This document shows positions 6,651 through 7,564 of a stretch of 7,564 bases of DNA, piece after piece (the stretch's first letter is position 1; the number at the start of each line of letters is the position of its first letter). The stretch comes from Muribaculaceae bacterium (GTDB taxonomy: Bacteria > Bacteroidota > Bacteroidia > Bacteroidales > Muribaculaceae). The translations under genes and the position numbers were made by a program. The notes under the pieces were generated by a model. The model made no database searches. It was not told the DNA's origin and saw only the letters and a list, made by a program, of their open reading frames with translations. The stretch is from assembly GCA_029060585.1 (NCBI GenBank), contig JAIDTS010000264.1, forward strand, positions 1 to 7,564, read 5' to 3'.

Positions 6651-7106
6651 TTACCATGGCGCGTAGCGGCCATAGTACTTATATACGTAGGTCTGCACTC
6701 CGTAGGAGTTGCGCCATTGCATCCATAGCGTGTCACGGTCGCTAAACCAGTAGTTCATCGTAGAAGGACTGCCGTATTCATAATCGATGTTGACCTGAAG
6801 CGAGGAAGTTCCGCTGACAGAACGCTGACACCAGTAGGCGAGTCGTTCAGTCTCCTCATACCCCCGTTCGTAATAGAAATACATTCCACGGCCATCACCG
6901 TAGAACTGCATATAATTCACCTGGTCACCCCTCACATAGTCGGAATTGACCTGATACAGCTGCCAGCACCCCGTAAGATTGTCGTCATAAAAAGTATTGT
7001 CCCAGCCATACGGCGGTTCAGGTTCCCAGTAGTTGACGTCGCCGCATGAAGGAAGCGTAAGCAGAAGCATGGCAAGAAGAGGAAGTATAAGTAGATGTCT
7101 TTTCAT
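6651..7106 (-). CDS. Small aromatic-rich lipoprotein, function unknown
   Basis: The product is 151 residues. It starts with a clear lipoprotein signal peptide: basic MKRH, hydrophobic LLILPLLAMLLLT, then the lipobox LPSC with Cys21 as the lipidated residue. The mature part is unusually aromatic: 21 Tyr and 8 Trp, plus 4 Phe, among 131 residues, with a YVYKYYGRYAPW tail. It looks like alternating beta-strands. LTGCWQLYQV (44-53) recalls the start of small lipocalin-like Bacteroidetes lipoproteins, but I cannot assign a family. Cys47 and Cys93 could form a disulfide. The residues after Cys21 (Gly-Asp-Val) do not make a convincing surface-export signal, so the membrane face is undecided. ATG at 7106 is followed directly by the signal peptide. 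The gene is bounded downstream by an intrinsic terminator and lies 68 nt from the methyltransferase gene. Confidence 0.88.
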   Translation of the reverse strand: MKRHLLILPLLAMLLLTLPSCGDVNYWEPEPPYGWDNTFYDDNLTGCWQLYQVNSDYVRGDQVNYMQFYGDGRGMYFYYERGYEETERLAYWCQRSVSGTSSLQVNIDYEYGSPSTMNYWFSDRDTLWMQWRNSYGVQTYVYKYYGRYAPW

Positions 7107-7126
7107 AATAAATATGATTAAACGTT

Positions 7127-7134
7127 AAAAGATA
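7127..7134 (-). promoter_or_regulatory. Weak candidate -7 box for the lipoprotein gene
   Basis: The minus strand reads TATCTTTT, one base off the Bacteroidetes -7 consensus TAnnTTTG, 20 nt upstream of the ATG. This would give a short AU-rich leader. A T-rich stretch (minus strand CTTTTAGG, 7162-7155) lies near the -33 position but is spaced slightly too far and lacks the TTTG. Confidence 0.3.
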
Positions 7135-7174
7135 CCTACATAACAAACATTCTCCCTAAAAGTTAAAATTAAAT

Positions 7175-7564
7175 TCATGGCATCAGACTGTCTGATATCT
7201 TCCATATAGCCATTCCGGCACTTACAGCCACGTTGAGACTGTGCTTTACTCCGTGCATAGGAATCTCAAGAATGACATCGGCCATGTCCACTATCCTCTG
7301 GTCTACACCCGACACCTCATTGCCCACCACAAGCAGATATTTCTTTCCTTCCTCAGGAGAGAAATCCATCAGATCTATGCTTCCGTGAGCCTGCTCCAGC
7401 ACGCATATCCTCCAGCCTTCCTCTTTGAGACGGATACATTCCTCCACCGCATCCTTCACATAGCGCCAGCTGACCGAGTCCTCCGCTCCGAGTGCCGTCT
7501 TCGATATCTCCTTATGTGGAGGCACACCCGTAATGCCGGCCATGACTACCTCTCCCACGAGAAA
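7175..7564 (-). CDS. SpoU/TrmH-family RNA 2'-O-methyltransferase, 5' end missing
   Basis: Members transfer a methyl group from S-adenosylmethionine to a ribose 2'-OH of tRNA or rRNA, and their C-terminus forms a trefoil knot. The visible 129 residues include AGITGVPPHKEISKTALGAE, typical of the Bacteroidetes branch. They also hold the SAM-site motif GNEVSGV (81-87) and IPMHGVKHSLNVAVSAG (101-117) with the catalytic-loop Ser-Leu-Asn. The reading frame stays open to the window edge (TTT CTC before a GTG at 7556-7558). That GTG falls inside a conserved strand, so it is not the start. Roughly the first 50 residues of a protein of about 175 are therefore outside. This truncation comes from the window, not from mutation. 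The exact RNA target cannot be told from this fragment. Confidence 0.93.
   Translation of the reverse strand, partial: FLVGEVVMAGITGVPPHKEISKTALGAEDSVSWRYVKDAVEECIRLKEEGWRICVLEQAHGSIDLMDFSPEEGKKYLLVVGNEVSGVDQRIVDMADVILEIPMHGVKHSLNVAVSAGMAIWKISDSLMP

Noticed and set aside
7556..7558. GTG as start of the methyltransferase gene
   Set aside because: The frame is open to the window edge, and the conserved N-terminal half of the family would be missing. The gene is cut by the window.

Overview
All five genes lie on the minus strand. The window suggests a gut-type Bacteroidota, probably order Bacteroidales, from a metagenomic or draft assembly. The evidence is a GH92 mannosidase, the protein sequence style of MutS and MgtE, a -7 element of the Bacteroidetes type (TAnnTTTG), and start codons with no obvious Shine-Dalgarno sequence. 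A finer placement such as Muribaculaceae is a guess. There is no sign of phage, plasmid, insertion sequence or CRISPR.

Layout in the direction of transcription (high to low coordinates): the C-terminal part of a SpoU/TrmH-family RNA 2'-O-methyltransferase, cut by the right window edge (7564-7175); a small, very tyrosine- and tryptophan-rich lipoprotein of unknown function (7106-6651) followed by a good intrinsic terminator (6588-6557); the Mg2+ channel/transporter mgtE (6487-5111, restarted here at an ATG rather than an upstream TTG); the mismatch-repair ATPase mutS (4998-2347); and a GH92 alpha-mannosidase (2287-107). The last 53 or so bases at the left edge (1-53) are not genomic. They read as an Illumina Nextera P7/i7/Read-2 adapter.

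The genes do not form an obvious pathway. The terminator separates the lipoprotein from mgtE. The mgtE-mutS gap (111 nt) has a strong strand-specific RNA hairpin without a U-tract. The mutS-GH92 gap (59 nt) has no classical terminator, so mutS and GH92 could be co-transcribed. The GH92 gene has no SusC/SusD or other glycan genes beside it in this window.

The most unusual structure is between the genes. Three AT-rich blocks of iterated 7-bp units and one block of 9-bp units fill the spaces around mgtE, mutS and GH92, each with its own unit sequence. One runs into the mgtE stop codon, and two end within a few bases of the next start codon. I see no convincing new multi-gene system here. The gene content is mostly housekeeping.
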